DNA of 18,961 nt from JAOABC01 sp041287495 (GCA_041287495.1 JBEULE010000022.1:1-18961); one strand, 5' to 3'. Shown: positions 1 through 7,180, numbered from the stretch's first letter. Notes: generated by a model from the letters alone, not told the origin. Translations and numbers: made by a program.

Positions 1-1
1 A

Positions 2-604
2 GCATACAGTCCAACATCAATAATAACTCCGGAAGTAGAGAAAGAGATCCAAGAGCGAATAGTAATCCCAACACTAAAAGGTATGATATCAGAAGGAAGA
101 AATATGTCCGGATTCCTGTATGCTGGACTTATGATAGGACCAAAGGGTATAAATGTCTTAGAGTTTAATGTCAGGATGGGAGATCCAGAAACCCAACCGA
201 TAATGAGAAGATTGAAATCAGATTTAATTAAGCATATTCTTGATATTTTAGAAGGCAATATAGAAAAAGTAAACCCTGTTTGGGATGAGAGAACAGCAAT
301 CGGTGTAGTAATGGCGTCAAAAGGGTATCCAGATAGCTATGAAAAAGGTAAAGTGATAACTGGAATAGAAGAAGCAGAAAAAGATGAAAGTATAGTAGTT
401 TTCCATGCAGGTACAGAAGAGATAAATGGTAAGATAGTTACAAATGGAGGAAGAGTTTTAACAGTTACAGCTCTTGGGGAAAACATCATTGATGCAAGAG
501 AAAAAGTTTACAAAGCTATAGAAAAGATACATTTTGAAGGAGCCTTCTATAGAAAAGACATAGGTTGGAGAGAAATAGAGAGATTCAAAGCCGGAGGAAA
601 TTAA
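2..604 (+). CDS. purD: Phosphoribosylamine-glycine ligase, C-terminal part (5' end outside window)
   Basis: GAR synthetase joins glycine to phosphoribosylamine with ATP, the second step of purine synthesis, in the cytoplasm. The reading frame is open from base 2, so the gene begins upstream; 200 C-terminal residues are visible. The stretch AYSPTSIITPEVEKEI at the very start is the typical PurD segment before the ATP-grasp core. LEFNVRMGDPETQP (in-window residues 53-66) is the family signature; its Glu and Asn (EFN) are the usual metal-binding pair of ATP-grasp enzymes. After it comes the normal C-terminal domain with FHAGTEE and GGRVLTVTALG. An internal ATG at 83 is not the start, because conserved PurD sequence precedes it in frame. 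The stop overlaps the lysS start (TAATG), so the two genes are probably translationally coupled in one operon. Confidence 0.95.
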   Translation, partial: AYSPTSIITPEVEKEIQERIVIPTLKGMISEGRNMSGFLYAGLMIGPKGINVLEFNVRMGDPETQPIMRRLKSDLIKHILDILEGNIEKVNPVWDERTAIGVVMASKGYPDSYEKGKVITGIEEAEKDESIVVFHAGTEEINGKIVTNGGRVLTVTALGENIIDAREKVYKAIEKIHFEGAFYRKDIGWREIERFKAGGN

Positions 605-2334
605 TGTCAGAAGAGATACTTGAAAGTCGTATTGAAACATTAAAAAAGATGAAAGAAAAGAATATAAATCCATATCCCCATAAATTCCAAACTACAGATA
701 ACCTCTTAAATATAAGAGAAGGTCTTGAATTTGATCCTCAAGGTGAGGAAGTAAAACTAAAAGGTAAGGTAAAAAGAGTATCAAAAAAAGACAACGACTA
801 CATAATAAGATTTGAAGACCTTGAAGGACATTATGAGATACAAGTTATAATACCACAGAAAGAACCTATAACACCTAATACAATTGGTGTATTTGTAGGA
901 AAGTTATACAGGATAGATGGGAAACTTACAGTTTTAGCAGAAAGTTTTAATCCAAATGAAGATGGAATACCTGTAAAAGATATAAAAGAAAAATACGATA
1001 AAGATCCGCAACATAAAGAAGTAGCAGTAGCCGGAAGATTAATAGCCCTAAGAGACCAAGGAAAAGCAGCCTTTGGACATATACAAGATGCCGAAGGAAA
1101 AATCCAGATATATATATCATCAAACACCATAACTGAAGAAAAATATAAAGAACTTATGGATATACTTGATATTGGAGATATAGTAGGGGTAAAAGGTAAA
1201 CTCTTTAGGACGATGACAGGTGAACTTACAGTAGATGCTTCAGAAGTTGTAATACTTTCAAAATCGCTAAGACCACTCCCGGAAAAGTGGCATGGATTAA
1301 AAGATGTAGAACACAGGTATAGATACAGATACCTTGATTTAATAGCAAACAAAAAATCAAGGGATATCTTTAAAATAAGGTCAAAAGCTATCAAAAGCTT
1401 AAGAGAATTCCTTGAAAATAGAGGCTTTATAGAAGTTGAGACACCTATACTTCAGCCTGTTGCATCTGGAGCAATGGCAAAACCTTTTGTAACATACCAC
1501 AATGCTTTAGATATGAACCTATTTCTACGAATAGCTCCAGAACTTTATTTAAAGATGCTTGTAGTTGGCGGATTTAACAGAGTTTTTGAGATAGGAAGAA
1601 ACTTCAGAAACGAAGGTATAGACACAACTCACAATCCAGAATTTACAATGGTTGAGTTCTATGCTGCATATCTAGATTACAACGACCTTATGGTTTTAAC
1701 AGAGGAACTTTTTAGAAAGATACTACTTGATACAGTTGGGACATTAAAGATAAAATGGGAAGGAGTAGAACTTGACTTTGAAAAACCTTTCAGAAAAGTG
1801 AAGTTTTTTGATGCTTTAAAAGAGAAAACTGGTAAAGAAAAAGAGTTTTTCTTAGATGAAACAAAAGCAAGAGCATTTGCAAAAGAAGTAGGAATACCAA
1901 AGGCAGAAACACTTACACACTCAAAACTACTTGATAAACTATTTGAACATTTTATAGAAGAAGATCTAGTTCAACCTACATTTGTAATAGACTTTCCAAA
2001 GGTACTATCACCTTTAGCAAAAACCCACAGAGAAGACCCAGATTTAGTAGAAAGATTTGAGCTTATAATAAATAAACAAGAAGTTGCCAATGCTTACACA
2101 GAGTTAAATGACCCAATAGACCAGAGAGAGAGATTTATCCAACAGATAAGAGAAAAAGAGATGGGTGATGAAGAGGCAATGGATATAGATGAAACATTTT
2201 TAACAGCTCTTGAGTATGGATTACCTCCAACGGCCGGAGAGGGTATAGGTATAGACAGACTTGTTATGATGTTAACAGATAGTGATTCGATAAGAGAAGT
2301 TATACTCTTCCCAACCTTAAGACCAGAAAGTTAA
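604..2334 (+). CDS. lysS: Lysyl-tRNA synthetase, class II, with an extra N-terminal OB-like domain
   Basis: Charges tRNA-Lys with lysine in the cytoplasm. The ATG at 604 overlaps the purD stop and has a GGAGG six bases upstream. The frame stays open further upstream, but that stretch lies inside purD. The protein is 576 residues. Class II motifs are clear: motif 1 around FIEVETPILQP (275-285), motif 2 around FEIGRNFRNEG with TTHNPEFTMVE (328-351), and motif 3 GEGIGIDRL (545-553). The standard anticodon-binding OB fold starts near residue 139 (EVAVAGRLIALRDQGKAAF). Before it, residues about 48-117 look like a second OB-type beta barrel (VKLKGKVKRVSKKDNDYIIR to GKLTVLAESF). Usual bacterial LysRS is near 500 residues, so this region accounts for the excess length. 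The function of the extra domain is not shown by the sequence. Confidence 0.96.
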   Translation: MSEEILESRIETLKKMKEKNINPYPHKFQTTDNLLNIREGLEFDPQGEEVKLKGKVKRVSKKDNDYIIRFEDLEGHYEIQVIIPQKEPITPNTIGVFVGKLYRIDGKLTVLAESFNPNEDGIPVKDIKEKYDKDPQHKEVAVAGRLIALRDQGKAAFGHIQDAEGKIQIYISSNTITEEKYKELMDILDIGDIVGVKGKLFRTMTGELTVDASEVVILSKSLRPLPEKWHGLKDVEHRYRYRYLDLIANKKSRDIFKIRSKAIKSLREFLENRGFIEVETPILQPVASGAMAKPFVTYHNALDMNLFLRIAPELYLKMLVVGGFNRVFEIGRNFRNEGIDTTHNPEFTMVEFYAAYLDYNDLMVLTEELFRKILLDTVGTLKIKWEGVELDFEKPFRKVKFFDALKEKTGKEKEFFLDETKARAFAKEVGIPKAETLTHSKLLDKLFEHFIEEDLVQPTFVIDFPKVLSPLAKTHREDPDLVERFELIINKQEVANAYTELNDPIDQRERFIQQIREKEMGDEEAMDIDETFLTALEYGLPPTAGEGIGIDRLVMMLTDSDSIREVILFPTLRPES

Positions 2335-2335
2335 A

Positions 2336-3286
2336 ATGATGATAAACAAGTTCAGAGGTACACTTGTAGGAGCTGCCATAGGAGACAGTATGGGAATGAC
2401 TGTAGAAGAACTTCCGATTGATGAGGTTCTTCTACATTATGGACAGCCAGTTAAAGATATTGTAGATCCACATCCTTCTTCACCTTCTTACTTTTTGAGA
2501 GCCGGAGAAAATACATCTGAGTTTGAGATAGTCTTACTGGTAGCAAAATCAATAATAGATAAACAGAGGATAGATGTTAGGGATATAATAGAAAAGTATA
2601 TAGAGTGGAAAGAAAAAGGAGAAATACATACCTACGTAGACCCTACATTCTTACTTGCCATAGATTATATAATGGAAGGGAAAGATTTAGAGAAAACAGG
2701 ATCAACAGTAGATCATATAATGGCAGCAATACCTGTTGGACTTTACCATTATAAAAATCCACATCTTGCTGCTGAAGCTGCCAAAGCAGTTGTTATGATA
2801 ACTTCAAGAAATGAAAATGTTATTGACTGTGGAGCAATGCTTTCAGTAGCGATATCAGAGCTTTCTGAAGATAGATTCTACCTTGAAGATGAATGGGAGT
2901 ACTTTTTAAAACTACTTGAAAGCTTTGTAACAAACTCTCTCACTAAAAAATATCTACATAAAGTAAAAAATCTTCTAAAAGAAGATGCAGATTTAGAAAA
3001 GGCTATAAACGAAGTTGGTAACGGGAGTTTTGTTCTTGAAGCTTTCTCCCTTGCATTATTTATCTTTTTAAAAGACCCAGCAAATCCAGAGAAAGCTATA
3101 ATAAATGCAGTAAACAGTTACGGAAACTATGGAGCAGATACAGACAGTATAGGGTTAATCGTAGGAGCACTATCTGGAGCTTACAACTCAGAAGAAGCTT
3201 TACCGGAAAGATGGAAAAAGAGATTATTAGGATATAATAATATAGTAGATATAGCAGAAAAACTTTATAATGTATCTTTGCACTAA
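2336..3286 (+). CDS. ADP-ribosylglycohydrolase (DraG/ARH) family protein with altered metal site
   Basis: The family removes ADP-ribose from modified proteins or small molecules with a two-metal centre. The protein has 316 residues and the family layout: FRGTLVGAAIGDSMGMTVEELP at the N-terminus (residues 6-27), a helical core, GNGSFVLEAFSLALF (228-242) and YGADTDSIGLIVGALSGAYN (265-284). The C-terminal metal ligands are seen as D268 and D270. The N-terminal T-D-D triad of active enzymes is replaced by T60-S61-E62, the NG-MMR loop is absent (IMAAIPVGL remains), and the usual Thr after the second Asp is Ser271. It may therefore be an enzyme with changed specificity or a non-catalytic relative. 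It begins one base after the lysS stop and lies 12 bases before hfq, so it belongs to that operon. Starting at 2339 instead would remove only one Met. Confidence 0.85.
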   Translation: MMINKFRGTLVGAAIGDSMGMTVEELPIDEVLLHYGQPVKDIVDPHPSSPSYFLRAGENTSEFEIVLLVAKSIIDKQRIDVRDIIEKYIEWKEKGEIHTYVDPTFLLAIDYIMEGKDLEKTGSTVDHIMAAIPVGLYHYKNPHLAAEAAKAVVMITSRNENVIDCGAMLSVAISELSEDRFYLEDEWEYFLKLLESFVTNSLTKKYLHKVKNLLKEDADLEKAINEVGNGSFVLEAFSLALFIFLKDPANPEKAIINAVNSYGNYGADTDSIGLIVGALSGAYNSEEALPERWKKRLLGYNNIVDIAEKLYNVSLH

Positions 3287-3298
3287 CGGAGGATAAAA

Positions 3299-3556
3299 AT
3301 GGCTGACAAAAAACCAAGATTACAAGAGCTCTTCTTAAACAAAATCAGAAAAGAAAAAATTAGATGTGATGTCTATTTGGTAAATGGTGTTAAGTTAGAA
3401 GGAAAGATAAAATACTTTGACAACTTTACAATCCTTCTAAAAGAAGGTCCAAGAGAAGTTCTAGTTTATAAACATGCAATCACAACAGTTGCTCCTAAGA
3501 AAGAGATGGAGTTTGAGTATCAGCAAGAAGAGTTTGAAGAAGAACCTTTTGTCTGA
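3299..3556 (+). CDS. hfq: RNA chaperone Hfq
   Basis: An 85-residue Sm-fold protein that forms a hexameric ring and binds small RNAs and mRNAs, affecting pairing and turnover in the cytoplasm. The Sm1 region reads LFLNKIRKEKIRCDVYLVNG, followed by KLEGKIKYFDNFTILLKEG, and the Sm2 signature YKHAITTVAP closes the fold near residues 58-67. Gln8, Phe39 and the YKHAI stretch match the uridine-binding surface of well-studied Hfq. The C-terminal tail is short and strongly acidic (EFEYQQEEFEEEPFV), unlike the long tail of enterobacterial Hfq. A good ribosome site (GGAGG, 3288-3292) lies just after the preceding stop codon. It is the last gene of the purD-lysS operon; a weak terminator follows. Confidence 0.95.
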   Translation: MADKKPRLQELFLNKIRKEKIRCDVYLVNGVKLEGKIKYFDNFTILLKEGPREVLVYKHAITTVAPKKEMEFEYQQEEFEEEPFV

Positions 3557-3588
3557 AGTTTAAATAAAAGATAAAAATATCTAAAAAT

Positions 3589-3606
3589 AAGAGCTTTTCT
3601 CTTTTT
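3589..3606 (+). terminator. Possible weak rho-independent terminator after hfq
   Basis: AAGAG (3589-3593) pairs with CTCTT (3599-3603) across a five-base loop, followed by three more T residues. The stem is short, so termination may be partial, but it is placed between hfq and a well-formed promoter for the next gene. Confidence 0.4.
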
Positions 3607-3620
3607 CAATAAAGTTAGTG

Positions 3621-3649
3621 TTGAAAATTTTTTTACTTTGATTTATTAT
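3621..3649 (+). promoter_or_regulatory. Sigma70-type promoter of the peroxidase gene
   Basis: TTGAAA (3621-3626) and TATTAT (3644-3649) are separated by 17 bases, close to the housekeeping consensus. Transcription would start near 3656, inside the Fur/PerR-like box and about 26 bases before the start codon. Confidence 0.6.
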
Positions 3650-3652
3650 TAA

Positions 3653-3667
3653 TAATAATAATTATCA
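3653..3667 (+). promoter_or_regulatory. Fur/PerR-type operator over the expected transcription start
   Basis: The 7-1-7 element TAATAAT-A-ATTATCA differs at one of 14 informative positions from the Fur-family core TGATAAT-N-ATTATCA. The surrounding bases extend the dyad on both sides. It covers the predicted start of transcription, as expected for a repressor site. The ribosome site AGGAGG begins four bases further on. Which Fur-family protein binds it (Fur, PerR or another) cannot be told from the site. Confidence 0.6.
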
Positions 3668-3681
3668 TTAAGGAGGATCCA

Positions 3682-4734
3682 ATGAAAAAGTTAATCGTAG
3701 CAGGTTTAGTTTTGAGTACTGGAGTGATATCTTACACAGTCGCAGAAAGCAAAATTAATGACAGAGATCTTCTTAACCAAGCAAAGAACTACTTCCAACC
3801 TCTACCAAAAGAGATACCTGCCCCCTCTGACAATCCAACAACAAAAGAAAAAGTGGAACTTGGTAAAAAACTTTACTATGACCCAAGATTATCCTTATCT
3901 GGAGTTATTAGTTGTAACACTTGCCACAACCTTGCAACGTACGGTGTTGATGGAGTAGAGACATCTTTAGGACACAAATTCCAAACCGGAGGTAAAAATG
4001 CTCCTACAGTCCTAAATGCTGGATTCCATATAGCTCAGTTCTGGGATGGTAGGGCAAAAACATTGGAGGACCAAGCAAAAGGACCTATACTAAATCCGGT
4101 AGAGATGTCAATGCCAGACCCTAACCTCGTGATAGAGAGATTAAAGACTATAGAAGGTTATGTTAACGAGTTTAAAAAGGTCTTTCCAAATGACAAAGAC
4201 CCTGTAAACTATGACAATGTAGCAAAAGCTATTGCAGCCTTTGAAAGGACATTGGTAACACCTTCAAGATTTGATGAATTTTTAAAAGGAAACACAAAGG
4301 CTCTAACACAAAAAGAGAAGGAAGGATTGAAACTATTTATGGAGAAAGGATGTGCATCCTGCCACAACGGTGTTGCTATCGGTGGAACAATGTTCCAAAA
4401 GTTTGGAATAGTTAAACCATACAAATACCAAGACCCTAACGACCTTGGAAGATACAACGTAACCAAAGATGAAGCTGATAAGTATGTATATAAAGTTCCT
4501 TCTTTGAGAAATATTACAAGGACATATCCTTACTTCCACGATGGAAAAGTTTGGGATATAAGAGAAGCTGTTAAGATAATGGGAGAAACACAGCTCGGAA
4601 TAACTTTAACAGATGAGGAAGTTGATAAAATTGTTGCGTTCCTTGATTCTACAACAGGTAAAATACCTGAAGATGCTCTAAAACTTCCGATATTACCTCC
4701 ATCAACCCCAAAAACACCAAAACCTCAGATATAA
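3682..4734 (+). CDS. Di-heme cytochrome c peroxidase, periplasmic
   Basis: Reduces hydrogen peroxide to water with electrons from small c-type cytochromes, in the periplasm. The 350-residue product starts with a Sec signal peptide (MKKLIVAGLVLSTGVISYTVA). It has two heme c attachment motifs, CNTCH (78-82) for the peroxidatic heme and CASCH (224-228) for the electron-transfer heme, about 145 residues apart as in bacterial CcpA/MauG-type enzymes. GHKFQTGGKNAPT (97-109), FWDGR (120-124) and NPVEM (138-142) match conserved segments around the peroxidatic heme. The C-terminus is Pro-rich. AGGAGG at 3671-3676 is a strong ribosome site. The Fur/PerR-like box suggests induction by peroxide or by metal limitation. 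It is a single-gene unit ended by a strong hairpin. Confidence 0.93.
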   Translation: MKKLIVAGLVLSTGVISYTVAESKINDRDLLNQAKNYFQPLPKEIPAPSDNPTTKEKVELGKKLYYDPRLSLSGVISCNTCHNLATYGVDGVETSLGHKFQTGGKNAPTVLNAGFHIAQFWDGRAKTLEDQAKGPILNPVEMSMPDPNLVIERLKTIEGYVNEFKKVFPNDKDPVNYDNVAKAIAAFERTLVTPSRFDEFLKGNTKALTQKEKEGLKLFMEKGCASCHNGVAIGGTMFQKFGIVKPYKYQDPNDLGRYNVTKDEADKYVYKVPSLRNITRTYPYFHDGKVWDIREAVKIMGETQLGITLTDEEVDKIVAFLDSTTGKIPEDALKLPILPPSTPKTPKPQI

Positions 4735-4743
4735 TCTAATATT

Positions 4744-4763
4744 GGGAGGCTTTACTGCCTCCC
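4744..4763. terminator. Bidirectional rho-independent terminator
   Basis: A perfect 7-bp GC-rich stem, GGGAGGC (4744-4750) with GCCTCCC (4757-4763), has a six-base loop. It sits between the convergent ends of the peroxidase gene and the molybdoenzyme gene. TT follows on the plus strand and A/T-rich sequence follows on the minus strand, so it can serve both. Confidence 0.8.
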
Positions 4764-4769
4764 TTAAAA

Positions 4770-5465
4770 TCATTTATAGTCAAAATAGTCCACACCTCTC
4801 ATAGCCCTATCATTCCAACCAGTTTTTTCCCAGTAGCCTTTGTAATCATGGTCAACAACTTCTATCTCCTTTAACCATTTTGCCGATTTATATCCCCACT
4901 TCTCTGGACAGATAACCCTAAGAGGATAACCATGATCAAGTGGAAGACTTCCTAAGGTTTTGCCATCTTCGTCGTAGTTTATGTTGTAAACAAGGACAGG
5001 CTTAAACTCTCTGATGTATTGAATTTCTATACTTGTATGATAGCTATCAAAGGATCTAAAAACCACTTCTTTTGCATCCGGAGATATTTCTGAGATAGAA
5101 AGTAGATAGTTAAGGTCAACCCCTTCAACTAAAACCCTACCTATCTTATCTCCCTTTGAGTTGGAAACACATTCAAGAATAACCTCTCTCTTTACAGATT
5201 TGATACTCTTTATATCCTCCATAGACAGAAAAAGTGGCTTCTTTACTTTACCAAATAACTTTAATCTATAATCCTTTATATTGAGATTTTTAACCTCTGG
5301 AGGAACCCCTTTTATATCAACTATATAAAGGTCTTTTACAGGTGTAAACTTACCAGGTGGGGGAAGTGCCGATTTCTGTTTTTTAAATGCGTCTAATATC
5401 CCTCCAAAAGATCTCTCAAATAAAGCAGTAGAAAAAACTAACCCTAAGAATGTTCTCCTTTTCAT
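4770..5465 (-). CDS. Sulfite-oxidase-fold molybdopterin oxidoreductase, Tat-exported (MsrP/YedY-like)
   Basis: Predicted periplasmic molybdopterin enzyme of 231 residues. The start is the ATG at 5463-5465, with GAGGTG upstream. The frame is open further upstream, but only this start puts a twin-arginine signal at the N-terminus (MKRRTFLGLVFSTALF). The mature part has the oxidoreductase molybdopterin fold: YRLKLFGKVKKPLFLSMEDI, then VILECVSNSKGDKIG, whose Cys is the expected Mo ligand, and HGYPLRVICPEKWGYKSAKWLKEIEVV near the C-terminus. Substrates in the family include sulfite and methionine sulfoxide; the substrate here is unknown. No dimerisation or cytochrome domain is fused, so a separate partner is needed. 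The upstream gene in the operon encodes a small membrane protein with His residues that could supply or accept electrons, as MsrQ does for MsrP. Confidence 0.87.
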   Translation of the reverse strand: MKRRTFLGLVFSTALFERSFGGILDAFKKQKSALPPPGKFTPVKDLYIVDIKGVPPEVKNLNIKDYRLKLFGKVKKPLFLSMEDIKSIKSVKREVILECVSNSKGDKIGRVLVEGVDLNYLLSISEISPDAKEVVFRSFDSYHTSIEIQYIREFKPVLVYNINYDEDGKTLGSLPLDHGYPLRVICPEKWGYKSAKWLKEIEVVDHDYKGYWEKTGWNDRAMRGVDYFDYK

Positions 5466-5473
5466 ATTGCACC

Positions 5474-5785
5474 TCAGAGAAGATGAAGGTAAATTAAAAA
5501 TAAAATTAAGATAGTATTCAACACTACAAAGATAAACCATCTCCTTTTTACAAAGTACTTTCTAAGTCCAAGGGAAGTATGCAGCAGGATAAGTATATAA
5601 AATACAATAGGTAAAATTGTCCCGTGTAGTATATAAGCATCTCTTCTGTCTATAACATTTCCAAATATGCTTGCCACCAATCTTGGTTTCTCTATCCAAT
5701 AACCTGTTATTGCCTCTATAATAAAAACAATGTAAAGGATTAAAGATGTAACGATAAATATAGCTCTGATTTTACTCCGGTTCAT
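5474..5785 (-). CDS. Small three-helix membrane protein, possible b-type cytochrome partner of the molybdoenzyme
   Basis: A 103-residue protein with three hydrophobic segments, at about residues 7-29, 51-74 and 82-102. The second contains H54 and H69 (YILHGTILPI and ILILLHTSLGL), and another His lies at 101. These could bind heme b as in small cytochrome b561-like or MsrQ/YedZ-like quinol oxidases, but no full family signature is recognised. Positively charged residues cluster after segment two (LRKYFVKRRW). It lies eight bases before the molybdoenzyme gene and overlaps the preceding small gene by four bases (ATGA), so all three are likely one transcript. GGAG lies upstream of the start. The heme role is inferred from His placement and context only. 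Confidence 0.6.
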   Translation of the reverse strand: MNRSKIRAIFIVTSLILYIVFIIEAITGYWIEKPRLVASIFGNVIDRRDAYILHGTILPIVFYILILLHTSLGLRKYFVKRRWFIFVVLNTILILFLIYLHLL

Positions 5786-5940
5786 TTAATCTCCACTTTG
5801 TAGCTTTTCTGACAACTACAATAAGATGAACATGAAGCACATTTTCCTTTCTGATATACAGACCTATACTTCTTAAACAAAAAATATCCGGCTCCGGCAA
5901 AAATTAATATAGGTAAAATATAGTTAATAACAGTATCCAT
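5782..5940 (-). CDS. Small Cys-rich single-pass membrane protein (FeoB-associated-like)
   Basis: A 52-residue gene. The product has one N-terminal membrane helix (YILPILIFAGAGYFLF, residues 7-22), a basic stretch (KKYRSVYQKGK) and a Cys cluster CASCSSYCSC (34-43) with four Cys. This layout resembles the short Cys-rich membrane proteins often found next to FeoB or in redox operons; they are poorly understood. A role in metal delivery or electron transfer for the downstream membrane protein and molybdoenzyme is an inference. GAGG lies eleven bases before the ATG, and the stop overlaps the next start as ATGA. It is the first gene of the minus-strand operon. Confidence 0.6.
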   Translation of the reverse strand: MDTVINYILPILIFAGAGYFLFKKYRSVYQKGKCASCSSYCSCQKSYKVEIK

Positions 5941-6057
5941 TACAAAAACCTCACATATCGAAACTAACTACCTTTAAATATAGAGAACTTTGGTTAAAAA
6001 ATCTATGATTAATAGTTATTTAACTTTCTTTTCTCACCCAACCAAGCAATTGCAAAC
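5941..6057. other. Intergenic sequence between the molybdoenzyme operon and the IS
   Basis: No gene is seen. It must hold the minus-strand promoter for the 5940-to-4770 operon, but no hexamer pair is convincing. Its right end (TTGCAA at 6051-6056, within the sequence running into the IS) could be a former -35 element of the cas promoter. Confidence 0.4.
6053..6057. repeat. Target site duplication, left copy (CAAAC)
   Basis: CAAAC immediately before the left inverted repeat is repeated immediately after the right one (7176-7180). This is the direct evidence of a transposition event. Confidence 0.8.
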
Positions 6058-6085
6058 TGTATAAGTTCAGAAACAGTATGAGCAC
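6058..6085 (+). repeat. Left terminal inverted repeat of the IS
   Basis: TGTATAAGTTCAG (6058-6070) matches the inverted right end TGTATTAGTCCAG at 11 of 13 positions. The match continues with one gap through TATGAGCAC. Confidence 0.8.
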
Positions 6086-6136
6086 TTACCTTAAAATTTT
6101 TAATACAAAAATCTTATTACCGGAGGTAAGTGTGCC

Positions 6137-7147
6137 ATGAAAGGAAGAGTAGGTACCCCTACATTTATCTTCTCACTATTCCCTAAACAAATCTCAAAAA
6201 ATATCAAAGATATAAGAGATTTGCCAAGAGAAGTTAAAACCAGAATTAAATGGATTGATTACTTTAAAAAAACCAATAACGTATCTAAAACATGCAGACA
6301 CTTTGGTATCTCAAGAAATACTTTCTATAAATGGAAAAAAAGATTTGATAAAGAGGGTATAGAAGGTTTATTTGATAGGGATAAAACACCTAAAAATAAA
6401 AGAACGCCTACAGTTAGAAAATCTGTCAGAAACTTAGTTATCTCTGTTAGACAAAAATTTCCTACATGGGGTAAAGAAAAGATTTCAGCTTACCTAAAAT
6501 TAGAAGAAGGTATAGAAGTATCAGCATCTACAGTATACAGGATACTAAAAGAAGAATGTCTTATAGATAAGACTAAGAAGATTAAAGATAAAATAAGGAT
6601 TAAGAAAGATAACAGAGATAAAAAAAGAACCAGGAAAGGTTTAAAAGCAACCTTCCCTGGGGAAGTGGTACAAATAGATGTAAAATACATACCATTGGGA
6701 GATGGTACGTATGCATACCAATATGTAGCCATAGATAAGTATAGCAGATTTTCATATTCCCATGTATATCCAAAGAAGAATATGAATAATACAAAAGATT
6801 TTATAGAGAAAGTGAGAGAATACTTTGGGACAGAAATAAAGAAAGTACAAACAGATAATGGGAGTGAATTTGAGAGGAAATTCAGTCAATATTTAGAGAG
6901 TATAGGGATAGAGCATTATTACAGTTATCCCAGGAGTCCAAAGACAAATGCATATGTGGAGAGAGCTATAAGGACAATGGAAGAAGAGTTATGGAATGTT
7001 TATGGGGTAAACTACCCGATAGATGAGCTAAACCGGATGTTAGGTAAATATATAAGGAAATATAACTTTATTAGACCACACCATTCTTTAGGATACAAAG
7101 TTCCTGCAGATGTATTTTTTGGATGTGATAAAATTTTTTTAGGGTAA
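6137..7147 (+). CDS. IS481-family DDE transposase
   Basis: Cuts and joins the ends of the IS. The product has 336 residues. A helix-turn-helix region at about residues 38-72 (VSKTCRHFGISRNTFYKWKK) recognises DNA, and a second winged-helix-like part follows (KEKISAYLKLEEGIEVSAST). The rve integrase core holds the catalytic triad D181 (VVQIDVKY), D240 (VQTDNGSEF) and E275 (AYVERAIRTMEEE), with 34 residues between the second Asp and the Glu. RPHHSLGYKVPADVFF is the usual C-terminal block. GGAGG (6122-6126) lies ten bases before the ATG. No frameshift or stop interrupts it, so it is probably active. Reading toward the cas operon, its transcript could run into cas6. Confidence 0.93.
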   Translation: MKGRVGTPTFIFSLFPKQISKNIKDIRDLPREVKTRIKWIDYFKKTNNVSKTCRHFGISRNTFYKWKKRFDKEGIEGLFDRDKTPKNKRTPTVRKSVRNLVISVRQKFPTWGKEKISAYLKLEEGIEVSASTVYRILKEECLIDKTKKIKDKIRIKKDNRDKKRTRKGLKATFPGEVVQIDVKYIPLGDGTYAYQYVAIDKYSRFSYSHVYPKKNMNNTKDFIEKVREYFGTEIKKVQTDNGSEFERKFSQYLESIGIEHYYSYPRSPKTNAYVERAIRTMEEELWNVYGVNYPIDELNRMLGKYIRKYNFIRPHHSLGYKVPADVFFGCDKIFLG

Positions 7148-7148
7148 G

Positions 7149-7175
7149 GTGTTCACGATGTACTGGACTAATACA
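7149..7175 (-). repeat. Right terminal inverted repeat of the IS
   Basis: Read on the minus strand it starts TGTATTAGTCCAG (7175-7163), the counterpart of the left end. CAAAC follows outside it. Confidence 0.8.
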
Positions 7176-7180
7176 CAAAC
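7176..7180. repeat. Target site duplication, right copy (CAAAC)
   Basis: Identical to 6053-6057 and directly outside the right inverted repeat. Confidence 0.8.

Larger units (their letters stand above)
6058..7175 (+). mobile_element. Intact IS481-like insertion sequence, 1118 bp
   Basis: It is bounded by imperfect terminal inverted repeats starting TGTAT, is flanked by the 5-bp direct repeat CAAAC and carries one full-length DDE transposase. The inner parts of both ends continue to match beyond position 28: both carry a CAC, TTACC and an A/T tract in the same order. The right inverted repeat overlaps the last codons of the transposase. The intact frame and intact duplication suggest a fairly recent insertion. 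It separates the molybdoenzyme operon from the cas operon. Confidence 0.85.

Noticed and set aside
458..673. Minus-strand open frame over the purD-lysS junction, and similar frames inside the transposase, peroxidase, cas3, cas1 and sirtuin genes
   Set aside because: All are fully covered by recognised genes on the other strand or frame, and none has a ribosome site with a conserved motif.
831..1394. 187-residue open frame on the minus strand inside lysS
   Set aside because: Lies wholly opposite a clear lysS coding region; its composition (many Ser, Ile, Phe) is that of an antisense shadow and no motif is seen.
3641..3670. The TAA-rich run as a simple trinucleotide repeat only
   Set aside because: The run continues into ATTATCATTA, giving an 18-base near-palindrome and a Fur-type 7-1-7 pattern at the promoter start, which a plain TAA repeat would not.
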